Below, in pieces: positions 1-8,567 of a DNA stretch of 11,033 bases. The notes under the pieces are model-generated. The model saw only the letters and a program-made list of their open reading frames with translations, was not told the DNA's origin and ran no database searches. Source of the DNA: an uncultured Candidatus Altimarinota bacterium (GTDB taxonomy: Bacteria; Patescibacteriota; Gracilibacteria; BD1-5; UBA6164); assembly GCA_937931775.1 (NCBI GenBank), contig CALHAQ010000096.1, forward strand, positions 1 through 11,033, written 5' to 3'. The position numbers and the translations under genes are program-made. Position 1 is the first letter of the stretch. The number at the start of each line of letters is the position of its first letter.

Positions 1-2
1 TT

Positions 3-1277
3 ATGTTAGAAGCATTAATTAAGACTTCTGTATTTGTGAGCTCTATTGAAGATGGTTTTGTAGAAAACAGTATATATACACAGTGAATTTTTGAAGATAC
101 CTATAATAATATCAATGAAGAAATCTTACTGGAAATTATATGAGAAAAAGCTTTTTCTAAGGTTAACTCATGTAAATTTGACTATATGATTATCACATTT
201 CCATGGTTTAATTATGCCCTTAAAGAAGTAATTCTGATTTCAAAGTATATTAAAAAATATATTAATTCTGATTTAAAAACAATATACATATCAGAATTCC
301 CAAAATTTTATGAAAACGAGATTCTTTCTTGTTTTCCTGAAGAATTTGATTATGTCATATCGTGATGACATAATCTTTCTCGTAAAGATATGTGAGATCC
401 TATAATGAAGCAGATACTTTCTTATAGCAAGATTCAAAAAGGGGGAACATATAACTTTCCTGCGATCCAAAAAAATATTATTCCTAAAACTGATATGATA
501 GAATATCAAATATCTCGAGGGTGTATTGTATATCCCAGATGTTTCTATTGTACTATATCGGATATTACAAGTGCTCCATTATATAGTCATGAGACTCTTA
601 TGTGAAATCTACAAATACTGCTTGAATCATGAATAAAGAAAATATATTTCATTGATGGTGAATTAAACTTTGATAATGCACTTTTTGAAAAAGTATTAGA
701 TTTTTTGATTAAAAATGATATAAAAATCACTTGGAGTTCTTATATACTTACAAAAAATCTGAGCCAGAATCTTATTGAAAAAATGTATGAATCTTGATGT
801 AGGCATGTAAGGGTATGAATAGAATCAGCAACTCCCAATCGTATGAAAACTATTTCAAAAAACTTACAACTCCAAGAAGCGCTAGATATATGTAAAAAAA
901 TGCATAATGTAGGGATTATAGTGCAAGCTCATTTTATATATGGATTTAAATGAGAAACATCAAGAGAGTTAAAAACTACTATGGATTTTATTCAAGAAAA
1001 TAAAGATGTATTTGATATAGTAGACTTTTTCTATTTAAAATTTCGTCCCAAAGTTTGAAGTTACCCATTTAATTTTCAGAAATTTGAACTTCCTTTTGTA
1101 AAAGATGATCAATATATGGATACAGATGGAAATCTTACTCATTTCACTCCTTGAGACGGATCTATTATAGATAAAAAGAGTTATTTATTCCAGTCCTTTC
1201 TAAAGCTTATTTGAAAACAGCATAAAGATGGATCACTGTGAACTGACCCTAGGAAGTTTTTCTTGGATCATATGTAA
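3..1277 (+). CDS. Radical SAM protein with degenerate B12-binding-like N-terminal domain (possibly 5'-partial)
   Basis: Read with TGA as Gly this is a 424-residue open frame from ATG at 3 to TAA at 1275; because it starts at the window edge, the true start may lie upstream. Residues ~55-125 look like a Rossmann-type B12-binding fold (hydrophobic strands around FDYMIITFP and LKTIYISEFP, then FDYVISGG), but the cobalamin motif DxHxxG is not seen, so B12 binding is doubtful. The radical SAM core follows: ISRGC, then cluster cysteines C174, C180 and C183, spaced CX5CX2C instead of the usual CX3CX2C. Later motifs fit the BchE/MiaB-like TIM barrel (YFIDGE near 218, VRVGIESA, AHFIYGFKGET). The CGA codon in SRGC supports CGA as Arg. 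It overlaps the convergent gene at 1249-2289 by 29 bp. The substrate is unknown; the fold assignment is firm, the B12-like domain tentative. Confidence 0.88.
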
Positions 1278-2289
1278 GGGCTAAATCACTATTCATCTCT
1301 TTATTGAATGTAGAATTTTGATTCTGACTACATAACTGACATCATTTCTTTAGAGATGAAGATATGAATAATTGATAATCTTCTTCATTTGAAAATACCT
1401 GTTGCTTCATACTATAAGATATAGTACAACTGCTAATTTCTATACTTCCATCTCTCTGTATAAAATATGACTTATTTAATAGAGGAATAAAGCAATATTT
1501 ATAGGGGGAGGATTCTTGCTCTTCAATAAGAAGTTCAGGTGCCCGTGATATTTGATTGCGTTTTCAGGTGCTTGTTTTTAAAGTATTTCAAGACATAATA
1601 AATTCTATATTTTGGTTGTTTTCTTGGAGTTTATTTATGAGTTTGAGTATCTCTTCTTGATTGAGGTATTGGTTTTTATTTCAAAAAGCATTTATTGCCT
1701 CTATGAAGATGAAGTTGTGTGTATTTGGAATAGTATTATTATAAAGTTTTTCAAATTCTTCTATATGTTTCATATTAAATTTTCATATCACTGTGTTCCA
1801 ATTCACACTTAAGTCATAACTTTTTATAATCTTTGTAAATTCAATAATTTTTGAAAATGCTCCAGGAAGATTTCTCCAACTATCATGTTTCTCATTAGGG
1901 AAGTCTAAAGAAAAGGTAAAGCTTTTCATTCATAGTTCTATAAGAGTAGTAAGTTTCTTGATATCTAATAAACTTCCATTTGTAGGGAAATCTAGAGTAA
2001 TTTTATGTTCACTGCAGAGCCTGAGTATATTTACTATATCTTCGAATATAAGCAGTGGCTCTCATCATAATATTTCTATAGATTTATACTGAATATCTTC
2101 GTTAATAATACTATCTATTATAGTATATAAACTTTCAATGGTCTTTGAATTTACATTGTTTTCCTTCCAATCATCGCACATAGGGCATTGAGCATTACAT
2201 CATATGTACTTTAAAAATATCTTATATTTTCTATATAAAGGTTGCTTTCATGACCTAATTTTAAGGAAATCTATAAGTTTTGTATTCAT
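1249..2289 (-). CDS. Radical SAM protein with SPASM-like C-terminus (paralogue of the gene at 6659-7660)
   Basis: 346 residues with TGA as Gly, ATG at 2289, TAG at 1249-1251. The [4Fe-4S]/SAM motif is C31, C35, C38 within GCNAQCPMCDDWK. A GGEPLLIF motif follows, both glycines encoded by TGA, then PTNGSLL, FSLDFPN and WRNL of the barrel. The C-terminal quarter has more cysteines (KYCFIP, EISSC, KKGCQLC), consistent with a SPASM/Twitch-type auxiliary cluster domain. Such proteins usually modify peptides or proteins, but some act on small molecules or sugars. Its ATG directly abuts the TAG of the upstream radical SAM gene in the same frame, so the two are surely co-translated. Its 3' end overlaps the opposing gene by 29 bp. 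It shares many identical blocks with the product of 6659-7660 and probably arose from it by duplication, or the reverse. Substrate unknown. Confidence 0.92.
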
Positions 2290-3159
2290 CTATTGATGTT
2301 TATAGTTAAATGGATGAGAAATACATTGTTGACAAGTTTTAGTCATATTTCATCATGGCTTTGATACCAAAAAATTTTGATAAGCTTGAAGGTCGCTGGA
2401 TATCTTTTTTTTCGTTTGAAATATATTTGTAGCAGGGGATCATTTATAGCTTCAATATACGCAAGGTATTTTATGGAAATACATATCTCATTTCATGGAG
2501 ATATCTACATAATTTCTTAAGAGTATTTTATGTTCTTTGATATCTATATTATTTTTTAATAAGCATTGTTTATACGTGGTTTCCAGAATGTTTCAGCTTG
2601 TACTTAAACGAATAGGAACATTTTCTATCCTCATGTATCACTCTACAATAAATGCTCCATCATGTGTTGTTTTTACATCTTTAAAATATTTTAAGAACAT
2701 TGATAATGCCTTTCTCTCTTTCTGAAAGTCTATTGATAGTGTAAATTGTTTCTTGTTTTTTATTTTTTGAATTCATTGCATGACTTTGAGTATATCTGTG
2801 TATTTTCCTCATAGAGAATTTATAAAATAGATAAGACCAACATCAAGAGTATGAATAGTATCAATATACTCTTGTGTAATATTATCTTCTCAAGATATGA
2901 AAATATTTTTTACTCCTAGTGATTTTAAGTTGAGAATTATTTCATCTAAGTGATCAAAGCAACTTATATTATCTGATAAAAGTCATATTGTATCAGTTTT
3001 TAGTACTTTTAAAGTTTGTGATATTATTTTTGTAATTTCACCTGGATCATGGAATATTGTTTTACTCTTGTTGTTATGTCTTCCATAAAAACATCATACA
3101 CAATTTCACTGACAACTATTTGATATTCTTAAAATGCATGCATTTACTTCTATTTCCAT
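2290..3159 (-). CDS. Divergent radical SAM protein lacking a recognisable GGEP motif
   Basis: 289 residues with TGA as Gly, ATG at 3159, TAG at 2290-2292. The cluster motif lies close to the N-terminus: C16, C20, C23 in NSCQGNCVGCFYGR. About thirteen glycines are encoded by TGA. Where most family members have GGEP, the corresponding strand reads GLLSDNISCFD, so the SAM amino-group contact is altered or shifted. Later barrel strands are recognisable (VKNIFISGED, FTLSIDF). The C-terminus ends in a CxxC (KTCQQC) followed by a short HPFNY tail, a reduced version of the Cys-rich tails of its neighbours; with so few cysteines a full SPASM domain is unlikely. The gene starts 24 nt after the stop of the membrane-protein gene and its stop abuts the ATG of the next radical SAM gene, so it is the middle gene of a three-gene operon. 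No obvious Shine-Dalgarno sequence. Substrate unknown. Confidence 0.85.
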
Positions 3160-3183
3160 AATAAATACATAACTATTTAACGT

Positions 3184-3942
3184 TTAAGAGTTATCTGAGT
3201 AGTAGTCTTGTACTATGTATTCAGCAACGGGTATGATATCAGCATCTAAAGATAATTCACTTACTATAGATTGTATAGATGTTTCTAAATCTCCTTTATC
3301 TACTCTTATAAGTTTATCAAAATTGTTAAGTCACGCTTTTACATCATATCAGTCTGTAAGTAATGATTTACATTCAAAATACCTAATGACATCTGTGTCT
3401 ATATCTTCACATGATGTTTTTCATGTATATAAGATATTAATAAGATCTTTAAAGTCATCTATTCCTGTTTTTATATTCTTTTCTGAAAACTCATTTATAT
3501 AGTCAGTATTCAGTCCACCATCTTTAATGATATTTTGACATAATTCTGATAATTCAGTGACATAATCTCAGGTTTGAATTTTATCACATGCTGATATATC
3601 TTTACTTTGTAGATACTCGTACACATAGTATGTATTATCTTGAGATTTTCCTTCTATGAGTCTTGTTACTTCATCTTTTTGTATCTCTTCAATTAGTTCA
3701 CTACTTTCTACTTCAGGAATAACTATAATAGCACCTTCTATTTCTACAGATTCTCCGTCTAATACATTAGTTTCTTCAGGTGTATTTGTATCAGTGTTGG
3801 TAGAGACTTGTGATCAGGTTGTCACTTGTGATGGGGGTATTTTTTTATTGTTTACTCATGAATTCATAAACACAAAGTATGCTAAAGCAATGTTTAACAG
3901 CAGTGAAAAGAAAAGGATGATTCATAGTGTATTTTTGTTCAT
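3184..3942 (-). CDS. Membrane-anchored extracytoplasmic protein of unknown function
   Basis: 252 residues with TGA as Gly, ATG at 3942, TAA at 3184-3186; an in-frame stop at 3979-3981 limits any upstream start. Residues ~5-25 form one hydrophobic segment (LGIILFFSLLLNIALAYFVF) after a short NK start, a single N-terminal membrane anchor or uncleaved signal; there is no lipobox cysteine. A Thr/Ser/Asn-rich linker follows (~30-58, PPSQVTTGSQ and onward), then an acidic, mostly helical domain with four cysteines (in DISAC, SELC, KTSC, FEC) that could form two disulfides outside the cell. I do not recognise the family. It is the first gene of an operon with two radical SAM genes, and divergent from the FemAB/deacetylase operon. 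This could make it a substrate or scaffold for those enzymes, but nothing in the sequence proves it. Confidence 0.8.
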
Positions 3943-4013
3943 TGAAATTGTTTTATCATATAACGCGCTAATTTTATTCTATTTTCCCATGAAGTAAAGA
4001 TATTTCCTAACAT
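3894..4013 (-). other. Possible small ORF (39 aa) upstream of and overlapping the membrane-protein gene
   Basis: An ATG at 4013 opens a 39-codon frame ending in TAA at 3894-3896, with one TGA read as Gly. It covers most of the minus-strand leader and overlaps the first 49 bp of the membrane-protein gene in another frame. The peptide starts MLGNIFTSWEN and ends SSFSFHCC. It could be a leader peptide or small precursor, but with only two stop codons in this code a frame of this length is expected by chance. No ribosome binding site is evident. Probably not a gene. Confidence 0.12.
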
Positions 4014-4087
4014 AGTATTGAAAAAAAACGTATTTAGCTTAATATATAGTATCGTTTTGAGATAGAATTAGTGATATAAGAGATACT
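3943..4087. promoter_or_regulatory. Divergent intergenic region with a candidate promoter for the plus-strand operon
   Basis: These 145 bp separate two divergent operons and must hold both promoters. On the plus strand TTGAAA (4018-4023) resembles a -35 box; AT-rich -10 candidates follow at 4041-4046 (AATATA, 17-bp spacer) and 4043-4048 (TATATA, 19-bp spacer), about 40 nt before the ATG at 4088. The 10-mer TATATAGTAT (4043-4052) recurs at 10498-10507 in the other divergent intergenic region. The minus-strand promoter could not be placed with confidence. AT-rich sequence makes chance matches likely. Confidence 0.35.
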
Positions 4088-4852
4088 ATGTTTAATAGAG
4101 ACTATGAAAATGACCTGAAAAAAATGGCAGTATTTGAACAAAGTGATTTTAAATGTCTATTTATAGATGATAAGGTTTTTTATATCTTTATTAAAAATCG
4201 TAACGCTTTTCTTCCTCCGTATATTTTTTATGAAAAAGTAGATATAGATAAGATAAAAAATAGTCTTAATAATATTTCTTTCTTGTGAAATAGATTATGA
4301 ACAATGAATAATGAGGAGAATGAGAAACTAAAAAAAATATTTATTAGTTATGATTTCAAAAAGACTTGAGGACTTACAAAAAATGTATTAAAGTATTGTA
4401 ATAAAATAGAATCATTATCTCCAGAAAGTGACTTTTTATCTTATGAAAATATCACTCAAACTCAGATAGAAAATTTTTATACTCTCTATAAAAATTACTT
4501 TCAATGACAAGATATTATATACAAAGAAAGAGATTTTTTTGATTTTTTATTAGATACTTTTCGAGAAAACACATATATGTATAATGTATACATATGAAAT
4601 AGTTTAGTATGATCTGTAATATGTATCAAATATCTAGATGGAATAGTCCCTATGTACTGATGATATAATAGAATGTTTGTAGAAAAGGGATTGAAATATT
4701 ATGTTAATAAAAATATCATTGAGTATAGTAGTGGAACTACAGATGTACATAGAGTGATTTTTGGTAGTTGAATAGATCCTTGCTCTCGTAGCGATTCTTT
4801 ACTACAGTTCAAACAAAAGTTTTGAGATATGTATTTTGTTTATAAAACATAA
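4088..4852 (+). CDS. FemAB-like / GNAT-fold acyltransferase
   Basis: 254 residues with TGA as Gly (about ten such codons), ATG at 4088, TAA at 4850-4852. The C-terminal ~130 residues match the FemAB-like acetyltransferase fold (Acetyltransf_6 type): a helix with F-Y-x-L-Y near 130-134, NVYIGNSLVGSVI near 166-178 as central strands, an MYGGYN turn near 189-194, GLKYY at the following helix, and a C-terminal IFGSGIDPCSRSD...FKQKFG stretch that mirrors the family's FGRS...SG...FKK.WG signature. The N-terminal ~100 residues form a less clear first domain. Enzymes of this family transfer amino acids or acyl groups to peptidoglycan bridges or exopolysaccharide building blocks in the cytoplasm. It is first of a three-gene operon; the next ATG lies 3 nt beyond its stop. 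Donor and acceptor cannot be read from the sequence. Assignment to the superfamily is reasonably firm, to a function weak. Confidence 0.8.
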
Positions 4853-4855
4853 AAT

Positions 4856-5473
4856 ATGCTTTTAAGAATAGATGATGTTGATCTAGACTCATATACACAG
4901 GTTGAGAAAATTTTAAGATGACTTTCCGAAACCAGTTTTTCTATTTATCTCTGTATTATAGGGAAAAATTGGAAAGATATTGATATAGAACACTTAATGA
5001 ATATTAGAAACAATATACATATTATGTATCATTGATTTTATCATGAAGAGTGAGAATTTCTTTCTGAAAAAAAGCAACAAATTATCAGCTTACAAGCATG
5101 AGAAGAAATGTGGAAAAAATTTGAAAATAATCAAAAAATATTTTGTCCTGCTTTTAATAATATGAATGGTGATACCTTAAATTTATTACAAGATTTTTCT
5201 TATACACATATCTCTATCGATTATAAGTGAGTAGAGAAGTATTATTTATATAATAGTGGTTTTGATATTATTACGACCAATGTCTTTTTAAATAAAAAGA
5301 ATAAAGACGGTATATGGTTTACCGAGAAATGAGAGCATATACTTAAAGATGCTCAGTATATCAATGATATTGATATCCCTATTTGATTTGAGTTGCATCC
5401 ACAGTATATTTCTTCTACTGATATAGAGAATATAATATGATTATTACTATGATACGAAGAAAAATATGCATAA
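4856..5473 (+). CDS. Polysaccharide deacetylase-like protein (NodB / CE4 fold)
   Basis: 205 residues with TGA as Gly (about nine), ATG at 4856, TAA at 5471-5473. The CE4 motifs occur in order: an N-terminal LRIDDVD with the Asp pair D6-D7; IMYHGFYHEEGEF with H59 and H63 as the HxxxH metal ligands; FCPAFNNMNGDTL at ~96-107 as the substrate-groove loop; and IGFELHPQY with H181 as the C-terminal catalytic-motif His. There is no signal peptide, so it should act in the cytoplasm, on an activated or lipid-linked precursor. It is short for the family but keeps the metal triad, so activity is plausible. It sits 3 nt after the FemAB-like gene, and its stop lies inside the start of the next gene (shared ATGCATAA), implying translational coupling. 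A related metal-dependent hydrolase on a non-glycan substrate is an alternative. Confidence 0.82.
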
Positions 5474-6704
5474 AAATAAGGTAGATTTTTTCCTTTCTTT
5501 TCAGTTCTTAGAGAATAATACTTTATTTAATGATTTTTATAATAATTATATTTCTATAGAGAATATAGAAAATATATGATGTAATTATAAACAAAAAACT
5601 ATCGATAGTATAAATTCTAGCATTCATGAATATATAGTTTGAAATAAACTTACTCAAGTATGACTCTTGTTTTCCGGTTGAATAGATTCTCTTATCATTC
5701 TCCACTATCTTAGAATTCAATTTCCAGATATTGATATATATACCTTTACTCTTCACTGAAAAGAGGCTTCTGATCAATGGAATACCATGGTATGAGAGCT
5801 AAAAAATATATATAATATTCACCATCAAGATTTTATTTTTCCTAATACACTTGATAGTATTATAGATATTTTAAAACATCATTATTCATCTGGATATGAG
5901 TTAAAATGAGATGAAGGACTTATATATTATGATTATTTATTTCAAAAAATATCTAATAAATACCCAAATCTTTCATGTCTTTCGGGAGACGGAGCAGATA
6001 TTATTTTTGGTGGGCTTTCTCTTTATAAACTCTCATTTTTTGAGAGAGAAGAAAATAGAGAGCGAAATTTCTCCTCAATATATGAAGAACAGTATTTTGA
6101 AGAAAAAAGATCTCGATTCGAAAAGGATTTTTTTTATAAATATTGAGAATATTTCGGAGGTAAATTCCTGTGAAATAATTGGGGGAAAACTCGAAATATA
6201 TTTTTCAAATACTTTGAGAAATTTAAAAACACTTCTTGAACACCATTGAAAAAACAAATTATTTTTAATATATGTTTCTGGCTTTCCCATAGGCAAAAGT
6301 TTATATTTGATAGTGCCGATAATCATGACTGTAAAGTGTTTTCTCCTTTTTTAGACAGAAAGTTTATTTCTAAAATTTTAGCACTATGAATTCCTGATGA
6401 ATACCTTCTTAGTGAGTTTCAGGGAAAAATCATATTGAAAGAAATATATGATGATATTCGCTTAAAATCTTTCAGCAAAGATTTTTTGCTTGTTTCTTCC
6501 TCTGAAATTGATTTCAAATTAATATTTCAAAATTCGAGTAGAAATATTTTAAAATTTGCTTTATTCTTACAAAATAAAGATTTAATATCTAAAGAACATG
6601 CCTGCTTAGTAGTGTATTTTATGAAATATTCACATTGGTATGAGAATAGAGTGAGGATTTATTTACTCATTAGTTTATATTGTTTTATCACTTCAGACAT
6701 ATAG
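5466..6704 (+). CDS. Asparagine-synthetase-like ATP-dependent amide ligase without glutaminase domain
   Basis: 412 residues with TGA as Gly (about eleven), ATG at 5466, TAG at 6702-6704. After ~65 residues of unknown character comes the PP-loop: LLFSGGIDS at 68-75 (one Gly is TGA), then TFTLHGKEASD. CLSGDGADIIFGG at 171-183 matches the AsnB signature SG[ED]G[AS]DE.FGG, with the usual Glu after D178 replaced by Ile. The C-terminal part has HRQKFIFDSADNHD, FSPFLDRKFIS and GKIILKEIY, equivalent to the E.R.PFLD and GK..LR blocks of the family. The N-terminal Ntn glutaminase domain of true asparagine synthetase, with its Cys2, is absent, so ammonia from glutamine is not made here; it may use free ammonia, an amine nucleophile, or a partner amidase. 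Such enzymes amidate sugars, peptides or antibiotics. It overlaps the upstream gene by 8 bp and the convergent gene by 46 bp. Confidence 0.9.
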
Positions 6705-7660
6705 TTATTTATGGCATCTTTACATGAGGAATTACATTTATTGCACCCTTTTGTAAGTGCCTGTTTTGTGAATATTTGATGATCTGTAATTTTTTTATAA
6801 TCAAGATGGCATGGACTTATTCAAACTAAACCATTATTAGAAATATGATAATGAATGTTCCTCATAGGAACATAGCAAATATTTCACTTAGTTCATGTTC
6901 ATTCTTTTTGAGAAAAACCCTGTTTTATGATTTTTATTTTGGGATTTTTATTTGAAAGCTCATCAAGAGTATCATTAATCTGTTCCTTTTGGAAGGTACT
7001 TAAAAAATATTCCTTACTCTTTCCTCAGTTATCTTCTATACATATAAAATCATGTATATTTGGGAAAGAATATTCATATAGTTTTTGAAATCTATCAATC
7101 TGCATAATATTAAAACTTCACACAACAGTGTTCCATTTTACAGGAATTTTCTTTTGCTGTATATAGTTCGTGAAGTATATGATTTTCTCAAATGTAGATT
7201 TTAGATTTCTCCATTTATTATGAGTAGTATTAGGAAAATCAAGTGAAAAATTAAACCTATTAAGTCATGCATTTATAAGAAGATTAATTTTTTCTTGGTT
7301 TAATAGACTAGCGTTGCTAACAAAATCAAATTCTATATTTTTTTTTGTTCATTCTTGAATTATACTTAATAGATCATTAAATATAAGTAGAGGCTCCCCT
7401 CAAAATATGTATATCATTTTCTTTTCTACTCTTTCTTTTTGAATTATTTGAAATGTTTCATGTAGAGCGGATTTAAGTTTTGTTAAGTTATTATTTTTGA
7501 TTTTCCAATCATCACACATAGGGCATCTTGCATTACATCAAACTCATTTAATATGAATTTTATATACCTTCTTGATAGGTGTATTTCATCATATTACAGA
7601 AAAATAATCCTGTATATCTTCAAGTTTTTCTTTGGATAATAAAGAGGAATCTGTTTTCAT
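6659..7660 (-). CDS. Radical SAM protein with SPASM-like C-terminus (paralogue of the gene at 1249-2289)
   Basis: 333 residues with TGA as Gly, ATG at 7660, TAA at 6659-6661. The cluster motif is C42, C46, C49 in GCNARCPMCDDWK, nearly identical to the product of 1249-2289. FGGEPLLIF, a SNASLL strand (normally TNG), FSLDFPN, WRNL and WNTVVGSFN follow, all shared with that paralogue. The C-terminus has ICYVP, ISPC and GCNKCNSSC, a likely auxiliary Fe-S cluster domain, then a Lys/Tyr-rich tail. It is the last gene of a four-gene minus-strand operon; the preceding gene's TAA shares one base with its ATG (TAATG). The final 46 bp overlap the end of the asparagine-synthetase-like gene on the other strand. 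The substrate is unknown; SPASM relatives mostly modify ribosomal peptides or proteins, some sugars. Confidence 0.93.
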
Positions 7661-8565
7661 TATACTAGAGAGATAAGTTTATAATTTAAATCTATATTTC
7701 ATTCATCACATCATGAACAATAGGGAGTTGTAGATTTGTCTTTTATCACCGTTTCAATGAATTTTTGATTTTTAGGCTCTTGAAAAATTTCTTGAAGTCA
7801 TTGTTTCTCAATATTTCAGTATCTATGTACAGGTATAAAATCATCTGTAATATAGCAACAAGGAATTACTTCTCCATCTACGTTGATTACAATTCATTCC
7901 TCAGGCTTATGACAGGTACTTTTTTTCTTTGTATTGGGATGATATCTTGAATATTTCTTGTCTCCAGGGAGTAGATCTCACCATTTCTGATCTTTTATAA
8001 GTACGGTCTTATATCTGAGATAATCTACTCATAGTGTTCGTGCTAACTCTTCTACAAGTCCTACTTGGTGCTGATTATGTGACATGATAATAAACTGGAG
8101 CTCAATATCTGGTCCAGCTCTGAGCTTCTTTTTTAGCTTTACCATTTGTTTTGTGTGTAGGAGAACTTCTTTTATATTTCCTCAGATTCTAAATTTTTCA
8201 TATACTTCTTGAGTTGTTCCATCAACAGATATAGAGAGATAATCAAGTCATCATTTTATAAGTTCAAGAGATTTTCTTGCAGTCAGATATGTCCCATTAG
8301 TAGCTATTTTTACATTTTTGATATGAGATTTTTTTGCATACAGCACCATCTCTCATATATCAGGATGCATAAGAGGTTCTCCATAATTATAGAGACTAAT
8401 AGTCTTTGTCTCAGGATGAGGGATTTCTTGTACTATTTTTTTAAATACTTTTAAAGACATAAATCTTTTTTCTCTTCCATCTTGATGTGAATAACAAGTT
8501 GTACACTTCAAATTACATACATTTGTTACTTCAATCATGATATCATTTGGGAATGTTTTCGACAT
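7660..8565 (-). CDS. Radical SAM/SPASM protein
   Basis: 301 residues with TGA as Gly, ATG at 8565, TAA at 7660-7662. N-terminal C17, C21, C24 in VCNLKCTTCYSHQ form the radical SAM cluster. YNYGEPLMHPDI, IATNGTYLT and YLSISVDGTTQEVYEKFR are standard barrel strands. The C-terminus is a textbook SPASM domain: STCHKPEEG, then INVDGEVIPCCYITDD, then a PYCSGCDEG ending. Family members of this type (PqqE/anSME-like architecture) use two auxiliary [4Fe-4S] clusters; the Cys count here fits at least one. The DGTTQE block recurs in the partial gene at 10643-11033, so the two belong to the same subfamily. It begins 2 nt after the stop of the preceding radical SAM gene and overlaps the next ATG by one base. 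Substrate unknown. Confidence 0.94.
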
Positions 8566-8567
8566 AA

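Noticed and set aside
291..509. 72-aa minus-strand ORF under the standard code
   Set aside because: It is antisense to the radical SAM gene at 3-1277, which has clear motifs across this stretch.
6075..6326. 83-aa minus-strand ORF and overlapping plus-strand ORF at 5911-6249
   Set aside because: Both lie in wrong frames inside the asparagine-synthetase-like gene, whose frame carries the family motifs.
5466..6704. Lasso-peptide cyclase
   Set aside because: No lasso precursor, leader peptidase or RRE-like gene is visible, and the neighbours fit glycan tailoring better; not excluded.
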